The notes under the pieces were generated by a model. That model did not search any database and was not told the origin of the DNA. It saw only the letters and a program-made list of their open reading frames with translations. A stretch of DNA of 64,000 nt from Planctomycetota bacterium (GTDB taxonomy: Bacteria > Planctomycetota > UBA1135). This document shows, one piece after another, positions 8,350 through 16,543 of the stretch. The stretch spans positions 249,058 through 313,057 of the forward strand of contig SHNF01000017.1 in NCBI GenBank assembly GCA_004295085.1, written 5' to 3'. The translations under genes and the position numbers were made by a program. Position 1 is the first letter of the stretch. The number at the start of each line of letters is the position of its first letter.

Positions 8350-10086
8350 TCAGGCCGGCGCGCTGCGCAGGTCGCGCAGGATCCATTCCACGGCGCTCTG
8401 GCCGCGGAACTGGTTGAGCCCGGCTTCGAACACGACGTCCAGCGCGTCGCCGGCGCGCAGCGGGCTCAGGCGCTGCGCCATGCGGAAGCCCAGCGCGCGC
8501 ACGCTGTGGCCGTGGCGCTCCAGCAGCAGGGCGGCGTGGCGCCCGTCCCCGAGCGGCCGCGGGGCCGCCGCCAGCCGCAGGCCGGTGCACAGGAACTTGG
8601 GGCGCGGATGGGCGGCGCCGAAAGGCGCCAGGCGCTCCAGCTCGCGCAGCACGCGCGGCGACAGGTCGCGCGGCGCCACCTCGAGATCGATGTCCAGGGT
8701 CGGCGGCGGCGGCTCGCGGCACTCGGCCGCGGCCGCGTGCAGGCACGCGGCGATGCGCTCGGCCTGCGCCGGATCGAAGCTGAAGCCGGCGGCGCGGGCG
8801 TGGCCGCCGAAGCCGTGCAGGTGGGCGCGCGCCCCCTCCAGCAGCGCCAGGAGATCGGTGCCCTCGGGCGCGCGCGCGCTGCCGCGGGCCACGCCGGGCG
8901 CGCACTCGGCCCACAGCAGCGCCGGCAAGCCGGTGGACTCCATGAGCCGGTTGCTGACGATGCCGAGGACCCCGAAGTGCGCCGCGCGGTCGCCCAGGAA
9001 CAGCACCCGGCGGCCGAGCGCGCGCGCCGCCTCCGCGGCGCCCGCCAGCCGCTGCAGCTCGCGCTCCTCGATGCGCCGGCGCTCGTCGTTCAGGGTCTCC
9101 AGGCGCAACGCCAGCCGGCGCGCCTCCGCGACGTCGCCCGTGGCCAGCAGCTCGAAGGCCAGCGGCGCCTGGCCCAGGCGCCCGGCGGCGTTCAGCCGCG
9201 GCGCCAGCTTGTAGGCCAGGTCGTCGGCGCCGGGCTGCTCGCGCACGCCGCTCACCTCGAGCAGGGCGCGCAGTCCGGGAAAGCCGCTGTTGCGCAGGGC
9301 CGCCAGTCCGTGGGCCACGAACGCGCGGTTGGGGCCGAGCAGCGGCATCACGTCGGCCACGGTGGCCAGCGCCACCAGGCCGAGCGCGTCCACCAGGAAG
9401 CGGCGGTCGGGCTCGGGCAGCCGGGCGGCGCCGCGCAGCTCGCGCAGCAGGCCCCAGGCCAGCAGCCAGGCCACGGCGGTGCCGCAGAAGTGCGGGAAGG
9501 GGGCGTCGCCGCCGCACCAGGGATTGAGCAGCGCGGTGCAGCGCGGGCGCTGCGGGCCCGGACGGTGGTGATCCACCACGATCACGTCCACGCCGGCCTG
9601 CGCCAGCTCCCCGAGCGGCTGCAGCGCCGTGGTGCCGTTGTCCACGGCGATGACGACGCGCGCGCCGCACTCCCGGATCCGTTGCAGGCTGGCCTGGCTG
9701 AAGGAATAGCCGTCGCGGACGCGGTCCGGCACGAACACGCTCACCGGCAGCTCCAGCCGGCGCAGCAGCCGGTACAGCAGCACCGCGCCGCAGGTGCCGT
9801 CCACGTCGTAGTCGCCGTGGATGAGGACCGGGACCCGCGCCTCCCGCGCCCGGAGCAGGCAGCGCAGCGCCGGCTCGAAGTCCGGGAGCGCGCGCGGGTC
9901 CGGGACCTGGCTGAGGCTCGGCTCCAGCCACCGGCGGGCGCCAGCGGAATCTTCGATCTTCCGGTTGGCCAGCGCGTGGGCGACAATCGGGCTCAGCTCC
10001 AGCTCCGCCGCCAGCCGCACTGCCAGGGCCGTCCGGTCCTCCAGCAGGCGCCAGCGGTACTGGGGCGGCACGGCGAGCCCGACCAC
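8350..10086 (-). CDS. recJ: single-stranded-DNA-specific exonuclease RecJ
   Basis: A 578-residue DHH-family 5'-3' exonuclease used in recombination, mismatch and base-excision repair. It has the phosphoesterase motifs GDYDVDGTCG, AVDNGTT and VVDHHRPGP (the DHH signature), followed by the DHHA1 domain with GFGGHARAAGF and a C-terminal OB-like region containing FRGQSAVEW. The frame stays open far upstream as an artefact of high GC. The start is GTG 10086: TAGAAT lies 7 nt before it, and upstream translation would run into selA. Length is normal for RecJ. It is divergent from selA. Confidence 0.95.
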   Translation of the reverse strand: MVGLAVPPQYRWRLLEDRTALAVRLAAELELSPIVAHALANRKIEDSAGARRWLEPSLSQVPDPRALPDFEPALRCLLRAREARVPVLIHGDYDVDGTCGAVLLYRLLRRLELPVSVFVPDRVRDGYSFSQASLQRIRECGARVVIAVDNGTTALQPLGELAQAGVDVIVVDHHRPGPQRPRCTALLNPWCGGDAPFPHFCGTAVAWLLAWGLLRELRGAARLPEPDRRFLVDALGLVALATVADVMPLLGPNRAFVAHGLAALRNSGFPGLRALLEVSGVREQPGADDLAYKLAPRLNAAGRLGQAPLAFELLATGDVAEARRLALRLETLNDERRRIEERELQRLAGAAEAARALGRRVLFLGDRAAHFGVLGIVSNRLMESTGLPALLWAECAPGVARGSARAPEGTDLLALLEGARAHLHGFGGHARAAGFSFDPAQAERIAACLHAAAAECREPPPPTLDIDLEVAPRDLSPRVLRELERLAPFGAAHPRPKFLCTGLRLAAAPRPLGDGRHAALLLERHGHSVRALGFRMAQRLSPLRAGDALDVVFEAGLNQFRGQSAVEWILRDLRSAPA

Positions 10087-10093
10087 GCCGCGG

Positions 10094-10099
10094 ATTCTA
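10094..10099 (-). promoter_or_regulatory. -10 element (TAGAAT) for recJ
   Basis: On the minus strand TAGAAT is 7 nt before GTG 10086. The same hexamer precedes selD by 6 nt. Confidence 0.45.
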
Positions 10100-10137
10100 G
10101 GTTGGCGCCCTCCGCAAATCTCCCGCGCATCCCGCCC

Positions 10138-11496
10138 ATGAACGACCTGCTCGCGCAGGGCGCGGAGCGCGGCCTGGACCGCCACGGCCGCGCGGCCCTG
10201 CGCGAGGCCCTGCACCAGGCCCTGGACGCCCTGCGCGCGCGCTGGCACGGCAGCCGGAGCGCCGGCGACCCGCCGGAGCCGATCACGCCGGCCTTCTGGC
10301 AGCAGGTCGAGGCCATCCTGGCGGTCACGCCGGCCCTGAGCCTGCGCCGCGCCGTCAACGCCACCGGGGTCGTTCTGCACACCGGCCTGGGCCGCGCCCC
10401 CTGGCCGCAGGAAGCCGCGGCGGCCGCCGTCGCCGCCGCGCGCTACGCGGTCCTCGAGATCGACCCCGAGAGCGGGGAGCGCGGCCTGCGCGACGCGGCG
10501 CTCGCCGCGCGCCTGTGCGCCCTGACCGGCGCGGAGGCGGCGCTGGCGGCCAATAACAACGCGGGGGCCACGCTGCTCGCGCTCGCCGGTGTCGCCCGCG
10601 GGCGCAAGGTCCTGCTGGCGCGCGGCGAGATGGTCGAGATCGGCGGCGCTTACCGCATGCCGGAGGTGATCGCCGCGGCCGGCGCCCGCCTGGTCGAGGT
10701 GGGCACCACCAATCGCGTGCGTCCCGAGGACTACGCGCGCCACCTGGACGACCCCGAGGTCGCCTGCGTGCTCAAGGTGCACCCGTCCAACTTCACCATC
10801 GGCGGCTTCACCAGCGAGGCCACGCTCGCCAGCCTCGCGCCTGCCTGCCGCGCGCGCGGCATCGCGCTCGTGTACGACCTTGGCTCCGGCGTGCTCTCCG
10901 GCGCGGACCTGCCGCCGCTGCGCCGCGAGCCGACCGTCCGGTCGGCGCTGCGCGACGGCGCCGACCTGGTCACCTTCTCCGGCGACAAGCTGCTGGGCGG
11001 ACCGCAGGCCGGGCTGGTGGTGGGTGCCGCCCCGCTCATCGCCCGGCTGCGCCGCGACGTCCTGATGCGCTGCCTGCGCCTGGACAAGGCCATCCTGGCC
11101 GCGCTCGAAGCCACCCTGGCCTTGCACGCGCTGGGCGAGGAAGCCGCGCGCGCCCGCATCCCGGCCCTGCGCCTGCTCGCCGCCGATGTCGCCAGCTTGC
11201 GCGCGCGCGCCGAGGCCTTCGCCCGGCGCCTGCAGCGCCCGCTCGCGGCCGAGGTCGTGGACTGCGAGGGCCGCGTCGGCTCCGGCGCGGCTCCCATCGA
11301 GCCGCTGCCGAGCGCGGGCGTCACCGTCACCGTTCCCGGCCTCGACGCGCACGCCCTGGCCGGCCGCCTGCGCCGCGGCGATCCTCCCGTGTTCGCGCGC
11401 GTGCAGGACGACCGCGTCCTCCTCGACCTGCGCACCGTGTTCCCGGAAGAGGAAGAGCGCCTGCTCCAGGCCTTGCACCGCACGAGCACGGCCTGA
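10138..11496 (+). CDS. selA: L-seryl-tRNA(Sec) selenium transferase
   Basis: SelA is the PLP enzyme that converts Ser-tRNA(Sec) to Sec-tRNA(Sec) using selenophosphate. The 452-residue protein has the SelA landmarks: RRAVNATGVVLHTGLGRAP, ANNNAGATLLAL, GEMVEIGGAYRMP, HPSNFTIGGF and FSGDKLLGGPQAG, where Lys284 is the Schiff-base lysine. Residues 1-60 are the helical region that contacts tRNA in the bacterial decamer. The partners selD and selC follow directly, so the genes for Sec-tRNA synthesis are together; selB is not in this window. Start is ATG 10138; no strong Shine-Dalgarno is visible. The gene ends 129 nt before selD, and that gap holds a copy of the 30-nt palindromic repeat. Confidence 0.96.
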   Translation: MNDLLAQGAERGLDRHGRAALREALHQALDALRARWHGSRSAGDPPEPITPAFWQQVEAILAVTPALSLRRAVNATGVVLHTGLGRAPWPQEAAAAAVAAARYAVLEIDPESGERGLRDAALAARLCALTGAEAALAANNNAGATLLALAGVARGRKVLLARGEMVEIGGAYRMPEVIAAAGARLVEVGTTNRVRPEDYARHLDDPEVACVLKVHPSNFTIGGFTSEATLASLAPACRARGIALVYDLGSGVLSGADLPPLRREPTVRSALRDGADLVTFSGDKLLGGPQAGLVVGAAPLIARLRRDVLMRCLRLDKAILAALEATLALHALGEEAARARIPALRLLAADVASLRARAEAFARRLQRPLAAEVVDCEGRVGSGAAPIEPLPSAGVTVTVPGLDAHALAGRLRRGDPPVFARVQDDRVLLDLRTVFPEEEERLLQALHRTSTA

Positions 11497-11549
11497 GACC
11501 GCGCCGCCGTCCTGGCGGAATGAGTGGCTACGACCCTCATCATTCCTGC

Positions 11550-11579
11550 AAGCGTCGCGTTTGGCGCCATGTTGGCACC
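11550..11579 (+). repeat. 30-nt palindromic intergenic repeat, copy A
   Basis: It has the window-wide architecture of a 9-nt block near AACCGTCGC, 4 variable nt, GGYGCC, 5 variable nt and GGCACC. Here the blocks read AAGCGTCGC, GGCGCC and GGCACC. TTGG and CCAA flanks extend the hairpin. It lies between selA and selD. Confidence 0.6.
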
Positions 11580-11613
11580 AACGGCCGCGGTTCCGGAGGC
11601 AGCGGCGGTGTCC

Positions 11614-11619
11614 TAGAAT
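11614..11619 (+). promoter_or_regulatory. -10 element (TAGAAT) for selD
   Basis: TAGAAT lies 6 nt before ATG 11626, suggesting a leaderless selD transcript and supporting the start upstream of the in-frame TGA. Confidence 0.45.
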
Positions 11620-11625
11620 CAGCCC

Positions 11626-12660
11626 ATGTTCGGAAAGGCCAAGAGACTCACGGAATACGCTTCCTGCGCGGGTTGAGCCGCCAAGGTGCCTCAGGGGGAG
11701 CTGGCGCAGGTTCTGCGCCTGATCGCCCCGGCCACCAGGTCGGCTGACCTGATCGTCGGGCCTGACAGCTTCGACGACGCGGCCGCGCTGCGCCGTGACG
11801 GCAAGGTCCAGCTCTTCACCACGGATTTCTTCCCGCCGGTCCTGGACGATCCAGGGTCCTACGGTGCGGTGGCGGCGGCGAATTCGCTGTCGGACATCTA
11901 CGCCATGGGCGGCGAAGCCACCGCCGTGCTCAACATTGCCGGCTTCCCGCAGGACTGGGGCCCCGAGATCCTGGAGCCGATCTTCGAGGCCGCGGCCAAG
12001 AAGGTGATGGAATCGGGCGCGATCTGGGTGGGCGGCCACACCATGCGCGCGGTCGAGCCCTTCTTCGGCTTCGCGGCCTTCGGCGAGGTTGCGGAGGACC
12101 AGCTCGTCACCAACCGCGACGCCCGCCCGGGCGATCTGCTCTATCTCAGCAAGCCGCTGGGCAGCGGCTCCATCACCACCGGCGTCAAGCAGGGCAAGAC
12201 CAGGGACAAGGACATGCGCGCCGCCGCTGCGGGCATGGCGCAGCTCAATCGCACGGCCGCGGCCGCCATGCGCGCGGCCGGCGTGCGCGCGGGAACCGAC
12301 ATCACCGGTTTCGGCCTGTTCGGCCACGCCGGGAACATCGCGCGGGGGTCGGACGCAACCATCCTGTTGCGCGCCGTCGCGCTGCCGCTGTACGCCGGCG
12401 CGGCCGAGCTGGCGGCGAAGGGCATCTACTCGGGCGGCGTCGAGCGCGGCAAGCAGTCGCTCGGCGGGCTGGTCGAGATCGCCCCCGGCATCCCGGCGTG
12501 GCTCTCCGACCTGTGCTACGACTCCGAGACCAGCGGCGGGATCCTGGCCTGCGTGCCCGAGGCGGCGCAGCAGCGCTTCCTGGACGCGTTCCCGGACGAC
12601 CACAAGCCCGTGCTGGTCGGCGAGGTGGAGGCGGGGCCCGCGCGCGTGGTGCTGCGTTAA
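11626..12660 (+). CDS. selD: selenide, water dikinase (selenoprotein; TGA read as Sec17)
   Basis: SelD makes selenophosphate from selenide and ATP, the selenium donor for SelA. The gene must be read through an in-frame TGA at 11674-11676: from ATG 11626 the first 20 codons give MFGKAKRLTEYASCAGUAAK, with U at residue 17, the position of the catalytic Cys17 in E. coli SelD (GAGCGCK context). The rest (VPQGELAQVLRLI, TTDFFPPVLDDP, SLSDIYAMGG, VGGHTMRAVEP, TDITGFGLFGH, CYDSETSGGIL) is a complete AIR-synthase-fold SelD, 344 residues in all. A gene caller that stops at TGA would start at GTG 11686 and lose the Gly-rich catalytic loop. Sec-type SelD enzymes are known in other bacteria, archaea and animals. 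selA lies upstream and selC downstream. Confidence 0.95.
11674..11710 (+). other. candidate bacterial SECIS element in selD mRNA
   Basis: Immediately 3' of the UGA, GUGCC (11686-11690) can pair with GGCGC (11703-11707). The enclosed region may form a CUC/GAG upper stem closing an AGGGG loop. The loop begins about 17 nt after the UGA, the distance expected for SelB recognition. The fold was judged by eye. Confidence 0.4.
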
Positions 12661-12671
12661 GATGCCGTGAC

Positions 12672-12768
12672 GGGAGCGGATCGGGGCTGGCGTCCTGTGC
12701 GGCCTTCAAAGCCGTCAGAGCTCAACATGGTTGGGCTCGGTGGGTTCGATTCCTACACGCTCCCGCCA
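12672..12768 (+). tRNA. selC: tRNA-Sec (anticodon TCA)
   Basis: This 97-nt tRNA decodes UGA as selenocysteine. All features peculiar to tRNA-Sec are present. The acceptor strands GGGAGCGG and ACGCTCCC give seven pairs plus a G-A mismatch at position 8. The D-arm has a 6-bp stem (CGGGGC with GTCCTG) closed by a 4-nt loop, as in E. coli selC. The anticodon loop is CTTCAAA. The variable arm is long, with a 9-bp stem (GAGCTCAAC with GTTGGGCTC) and an ATG loop. The T-arm is GTGGG-TTCGATT-CCTAC, followed by discriminator G and an encoded CCA. It lies 11 nt after selD and 20 nt before the NfeD gene. Confidence 0.95.
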
Positions 12769-12775
12769 TTTGAAC

Positions 12776-12781
12776 TAAGAT
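12776..12781 (+). promoter_or_regulatory. -10-like element (TAAGAT) for the NfeD operon
   Basis: TAAGAT lies 7 nt before ATG 12789, just 3' of selC. It is one of the weaker members of the leaderless set. Confidence 0.3.
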
Positions 12782-12788
12782 TCGCGGT

Positions 12789-14255
12789 ATGACGCTGCTG
12801 TGCGGGCTGGCCTTGGCGGCGCTCCTGGTCCAGGAGGAGCCCGCGGCCGCCGGCGCGCCCGTGGTCGTGGTCACGCTCCAGGGCGAGCTGGACGAGACCT
12901 GGGCGTCGCTGCTGCGGCGTGCGATCGAGCAGGCGCAGCGCGAGGGGGCGGACACCTTCCTGGTGGAGCTGGACACTCCCGGGGGCGAGGCCGAGCTGAT
13001 GAAGCGGCTGGGAGACCTCCTCAGCGAGGCCGGGGAGAGCATGGAGACGGCGGTGTTCGTGACCCACCGGGCCTGGTCCGCGGGCGCATACATCGCCATG
13101 GCCGCCCAGCACATCTGGATGGCGCCCGGGGCCACCATGGGCGCCGCCATGCCGGTCGCCATCGGGCCGGGGGGGCTGCTGCCGGTGGGCGCCGGCAACG
13201 AGGACCTGGAGGAGAAGATCCTGTCAGCCTTCCGTACCGACTTCCGGGCCTGGGCCGAGCAGCACCAGCGCGACCCGCGGGTGGCGGAGGCTTTCGTGGA
13301 CCGGCGCGCGGAGCTGAAGTACGTGGCGGTGGAGGGCGAGCGCGCGCTCGTGGACGGGCAGGAGCACGCCGACATGCTGGCGCGCGGCGAGACGCCGCAG
13401 TTCCTGGAGACGGTGGACAGCTCGGAGGAGCTGCTGGTCCTGACTCCGGAGCGGGCGCGAGAGCTGGGCTACTGCGACGGCGTCGCCACCGACCGCGGCG
13501 CGCTGCTGGTGGCGCTCGGCCTGGCGCAGCGGCCGCTGCTGCCGGTGGATCGCAACTGGTCGGAGGCGCTGGTCGCGGCCATCGGCCGCCACTCCTGGCT
13601 GATCCTGGTCGGGATCGCCTTCTGCCTGATTGTGGCCTTCAACATGCCGGGCCTGGGCGGCGCCGAGTTCCTGGCCGTGTTCCTGCTGGCCTTGTTCCTG
13701 TTCCGCGGCTACCTCGTGGGCCTGGCCGAGTGGACCGAGGTCGGCCTGGTGGCCCTGGGGGCGCTGCTGCTGCTCGTGGAGCTGTTCCTGCTGCCGGGCA
13801 GCTTCGTGCCCGGCGTCCTGGGGGTCCTGCTGCTCGGCGGCGGCCTGCTGCTGTCCATGCAGAACTTCGTGCTGCCGGAAGGCGCGATCGAGGCGGACGT
13901 GTTCCAGCGCAACCTGCTGATCGTGCTGGCGCTGGTGCTGGCCGCGCCGCTGCTCGGCCTGATGGCGCTGCGCAAGCTCAGCCGCAGCCGCTTCGGCGCG
14001 CGCTGGCTCAGCATCCCCGGCTCCGATTTCGCGGGGCCCGTGGCCGGCGGCCTGGCTGCGCCGGCGGTGGCGCAGGTGGCCCCCGGCGATCCCGGCGTGG
14101 CGCTGACGCCGCTGCGGCCGGCGGGGCGCGTGGAGATCGCCGGCGCGCCCTTCGACGCGCGCAGCACCGGCGGCTTCGTGCCGTCCGGCGCCACCGTGCG
14201 CGTGGTGCGCCGCGAGGGCGCCAGCCTGCTCGTGACCCCGGTGGAGGAGCCGTGA
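12789..14255 (+). CDS. long-form NfeD: ClpP-class serine protease with membrane and OB domains
   Basis: A 488-residue NfeD1b-type protein. Residues 1-20 look like a signal or anchor sequence. Residues 25-230 form a ClpP/SppA-like domain ([17 protein letters not shown], then [14 protein letters not shown] carrying the expected catalytic Ser). Residues 255-400 hold several transmembrane helices, and the C-terminal 80 residues form an OB-fold NfeD domain ([22 protein letters not shown]). NfeD proteins work with flotillin/stomatin partners in membrane microdomains; homologous proteases cleave stomatin. The stop overlaps the GTG of the short NfeD gene, and floA follows, so the three genes form one translationally coupled module. 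The protease substrate here is unknown. Confidence 0.9.
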   Translation: MTLLCGLALAALLVQEEPAAAGAPVVVVTLQGELDETWASLLRRAIEQAQREGADTFLVELDTPGGEAELMKRLGDLLSEAGESMETAVFVTHRAWSAGAYIAMAAQHIWMAPGATMGAAMPVAIGPGGLLPVGAGNEDLEEKILSAFRTDFRAWAEQHQRDPRVAEAFVDRRAELKYVAVEGERALVDGQEHADMLARGETPQFLETVDSSEELLVLTPERARELGYCDGVATDRGALLVALGLAQRPLLPVDRNWSEALVAAIGRHSWLILVGIAFCLIVAFNMPGLGGAEFLAVFLLALFLFRGYLVGLAEWTEVGLVALGALLLLVELFLLPGSFVPGVLGVLLLGGGLLLSMQNFVLPEGAIEADVFQRNLLIVLALVLAAPLLGLMALRKLSRSRFGARWLSIPGSDFAGPVAGGLAAPAVAQVAPGDPGVALTPLRPAGRVEIAGAPFDARSTGGFVPSGATVRVVRREGASLLVTPVEEP

Positions 14256-14749
14256 TCCTGGCGCTGCTGCTGCTCTTGCTCGGGCTCGGCTTCATCACCG
14301 CCGAGGTGTTCTTCCCGTCCTTCGGAGTCCTCTCGGTCCTGGCGGGGGCCGCGGTGATCGGCGCGGTGGTGCTCGCGTTCCAGGAATCCACGACCACCGG
14401 GCTGCTGTTCCTGCTGGCGGCCGTCATGGGCCTGCCCGCGGCCTGGCTGGCGGCCTCGCGCATGTTCCCGCACACGCCGCTGGGACGGCGCATGGTGGCC
14501 CAGGGGGCCGACTGGAGCAAGGAGGAACGCGCCGCGGTGGAGCAGCGGGTCCAGCGCTTCGTGGGGCAGCGCGGCCGCAGCCAGAGCCCGCTGCGGCCGG
14601 CCGGGATCGCGCAGTTCGACGGCGAGCGCGTGGACGTCATCACCCGCGGCGAGCACGTCGAGGCCGGAACCCCGGTGCGGGCGTTACAGTTCGAGGGCAA
14701 CCGCCTGGTGGTGGAAGCCTGTCACGAATCCGAGGAGAAATCAGCGTGA
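14252..14749 (+). CDS. short NfeD-like membrane protein
   Basis: A 165-residue protein starting at GTG 14252, which overlaps the upstream stop as GTGA. It has an N-terminal helix ([20 protein letters not shown]), further hydrophobic segments around residues 28-75, and a C-terminal OB-like NfeD domain with [29 protein letters not shown]. It lacks the protease domain of its upstream neighbour and matches the short NfeD class, usually encoded beside a flotillin. It likely assists FloA in organising membrane domains. Its own stop overlaps the floA GTG in the same way, so stoichiometric expression is likely. Confidence 0.87.
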   Translation: MILALLLLLLGLGFITAEVFFPSFGVLSVLAGAAVIGAVVLAFQESTTTGLLFLLAAVMGLPAAWLAASRMFPHTPLGRRMVAQGADWSKEERAAVEQRVQRFVGQRGRSQSPLRPAGIAQFDGERVDVITRGEHVEAGTPVRALQFEGNRLVVEACHESEEKSA

Positions 14750-15828
14750 ACATCCTGGCATCGATGCGGCCGCAGGACGGCCCTGGCTTCGACACGTTCA
14801 AGTGGGTGCTGATCGGCGTCGGCATCCTGGTCGTGTTCGTGCTGCTGGTGGTGTTCACGCGCTACCTGAACCTGTACCTGCGCTCGTTGTTCGCCAAGGC
14901 CGGCATCGGCCTGTTCGACATGGTGGCCATGAGCTTCCGCAAGGTCGACCCGGCGCTGATCGTGCAGGCGCGCATCATGGCGGTGCAGTCCGGGCTGGAG
15001 AACATCGACACGCGCAACCTGGAGGCGCACTACCTGGCCGGCGGCAACGTGATGGCGGTGGTGACGGCGCTGATCGCCGCCGACCGCGCCGGACTGCCGC
15101 TGAACTTCAAGGCCGCCGCCGGCATCGACCTGGCCGGCCGCGACATCGTGGACGCGATCCGCACGTCCGTGAACCCGAAGGTCATCGACTGCCCCAACCC
15201 GGCCAGCGGCAAGACCGAGATCGCGGCCGTGGCCAAGAACGGCATCCAGGTGCTGGCCAAGGCCCGCATCACCGTGCGCACCAACATCGCGCGCCTGGTG
15301 GGCGGCGCCACCGAGGAGACCATCATCGCGCGCGTGGGCGAGGGCATCGTCAGCACCATCGGCTCGGCCCACGACCACAAGGAGGTGCTGGAGAACCCGG
15401 ACCGGATCAGCAAGACGGTGCTGGCCAAGGGCCTGGACGCCGGCACCGCGTTCGAGATCGTGTCCATCGACATCGCGGACGTGGACATCGGCAACAACAT
15501 CGGCGCGCGCCTGCAGGCCGACCAGGCCGAAGCCGACAAGCGCGTGGCCCAGGCCAAGGCCGAGGAGCGCCGCGCCATGGCCGTGGCCGCCGAGCAGGAG
15601 ATGCGCGCCAAGGTCATGGAGAACCGCGCCGCGCTGGTGCTGGCCGAGGCCGAAGTGCCCAAGGCCATGGCCGACGCCTTGCGCAAGGGCAACCTCGGCG
15701 TCATGGACCTGTACCGCCTGCGCAACATCGAGGCCGACACGCGCATGCGCGGCAGCATCGCCGGCGAATCCGGTGCCAATCCGGGCGATCAGGACCGTCC
15801 GCCGCAGAGCGGGCCGGTCAAGAGCTAG
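14746..15828 (+). CDS. floA: flotillin-like protein FloA
   Basis: A 360-residue FloA (YqfA type) scaffold of bacterial lipid-raft-like domains. One N-terminal membrane segment ([18 protein letters not shown]) is followed by the conserved FloA body: [73 protein letters not shown] and [19 protein letters not shown] coiled-coil region around residues 255-310 ([17 protein letters not shown]) ends in a poorly conserved tail. GTG 14746 is preceded by GAGGAG. The usual FloA length is about 330 residues, so the tail is slightly long. The partners are the two NfeD genes upstream. Confidence 0.95.
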   Translation: MNILASMRPQDGPGFDTFKWVLIGVGILVVFVLLVVFTRYLNLYLRSLFAKAGIGLFDMVAMSFRKVDPALIVQARIMAVQSGLENIDTRNLEAHYLAGGNVMAVVTALIAADRAGLPLNFKAAAGIDLAGRDIVDAIRTSVNPKVIDCPNPASGKTEIAAVAKNGIQVLAKARITVRTNIARLVGGATEETIIARVGEGIVSTIGSAHDHKEVLENPDRISKTVLAKGLDAGTAFEIVSIDIADVDIGNNIGARLQADQAEADKRVAQAKAEERRAMAVAAEQEMRAKVMENRAALVLAEAEVPKAMADALRKGNLGVMDLYRLRNIEADTRMRGSIAGESGANPGDQDRPPQSGPVKS

Positions 15829-15834
15829 GCGGGC

Positions 15835-16536
15835 ATGGACTCGTTCTGGGACATCCTCGTGCGCTTGATGGACCAGCTGGGCGGGCTCGTCGTCCTGCTG
15901 CTGCTGCCGATCGGCGGCGCCATCGCCAGGGCCATCCGCAAGCACCAGGAGGAACAGCGCCAGCGCCCCCCCCGGCGCAGGACTCCGGGCGCCGCGCCGC
16001 CCCGGCCGCTGCCAGCGCCGCGGCAGGCGTTGCGGACGCCGCCGCGACCGCCGCCGCCGGCCGCGCTGCCGGCCGCGCCGCCGCCGCACGCGCAGCCCCT
16101 TCCCTGGCTGGAGGAGCGCGGCAACCTGGAGACCGGCTGGGCCTTGACGCTGGAGCCGCCGTCGTCCAGCGAGGGAGTTTCGCTGGAGCAGGAGGTGCGC
16201 GCCGTCTCCCTGGAAGAGGAGCCGCGCGCGGTCTCGCTCGAGACCTCGCGTCAGATCCGCAGCGTGGGCGACGCCATTCCGCAGCAGTCGGACTGGCAAG
16301 CGATCGAACGCGAGTACGGCGCGCGCATGGGCTTCCTGGATGCCCTGTCGCAGCAGATGGCGAGCGATGGCTACCAGTTCAAGGCCTCACTCGCCGATGC
16401 CGAGCGCCCGGCGTTCGCCGCCGCGGCGGCGCGCTGGCGGCCGCAGGGAGGCTGGCGCGAGGCGCTGATCGCGCAGGCGGTCCTGGGCCGCTCGCGCGCC
16501 TTCGCGCCGGACGAGCTGCACGCGTTCCAGGTCTGA
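15835..16536 (+). CDS. unknown membrane-anchored proline-rich protein
   Basis: I do not recognise this 233-residue protein. A single membrane segment lies near the N-terminus (QLGGLVVLLLLPIGGAIA), followed by basic and Pro/Ala-rich sequence (residues 40-95), two near-identical VSLE repeats around residues 117-140, and a C-terminal helical part that could be a small domain (residues 160-233). It is 6 nt downstream of floA and 7 nt upstream of the ligase gene, so it belongs to the NfeD-FloA operon and may tether something to those membrane domains. The placement is inference from gene order only. Confidence 0.6.
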   Translation: MDSFWDILVRLMDQLGGLVVLLLLPIGGAIARAIRKHQEEQRQRPPRRRTPGAAPPRPLPAPRQALRTPPRPPPPAALPAAPPPHAQPLPWLEERGNLETGWALTLEPPSSSEGVSLEQEVRAVSLEEEPRAVSLETSRQIRSVGDAIPQQSDWQAIEREYGARMGFLDALSQQMASDGYQFKASLADAERPAFAAAAARWRPQGGWREALIAQAVLGRSRAFAPDELHAFQV

Positions 16537-16543
16537 GCCGGCG

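Noticed and set aside
10087..12603. Minus-strand extension of the recJ frame across selA and selD
   Set aside because: The upstream part has no RecJ-like sequence and lies antisense to selA and selD; the -10 at 10094-10099 sets the start.
11686..12660. SelD starting at GTG 11686
   Set aside because: It would remove the conserved active-site loop and the Sec17 position; reading through the TGA restores a full-length enzyme.
14722..16299. 525-codon minus-strand frame opposite floA
   Set aside because: Antisense shadow; low-complexity composition rich in Arg, Gly and His, with no recognisable domain.
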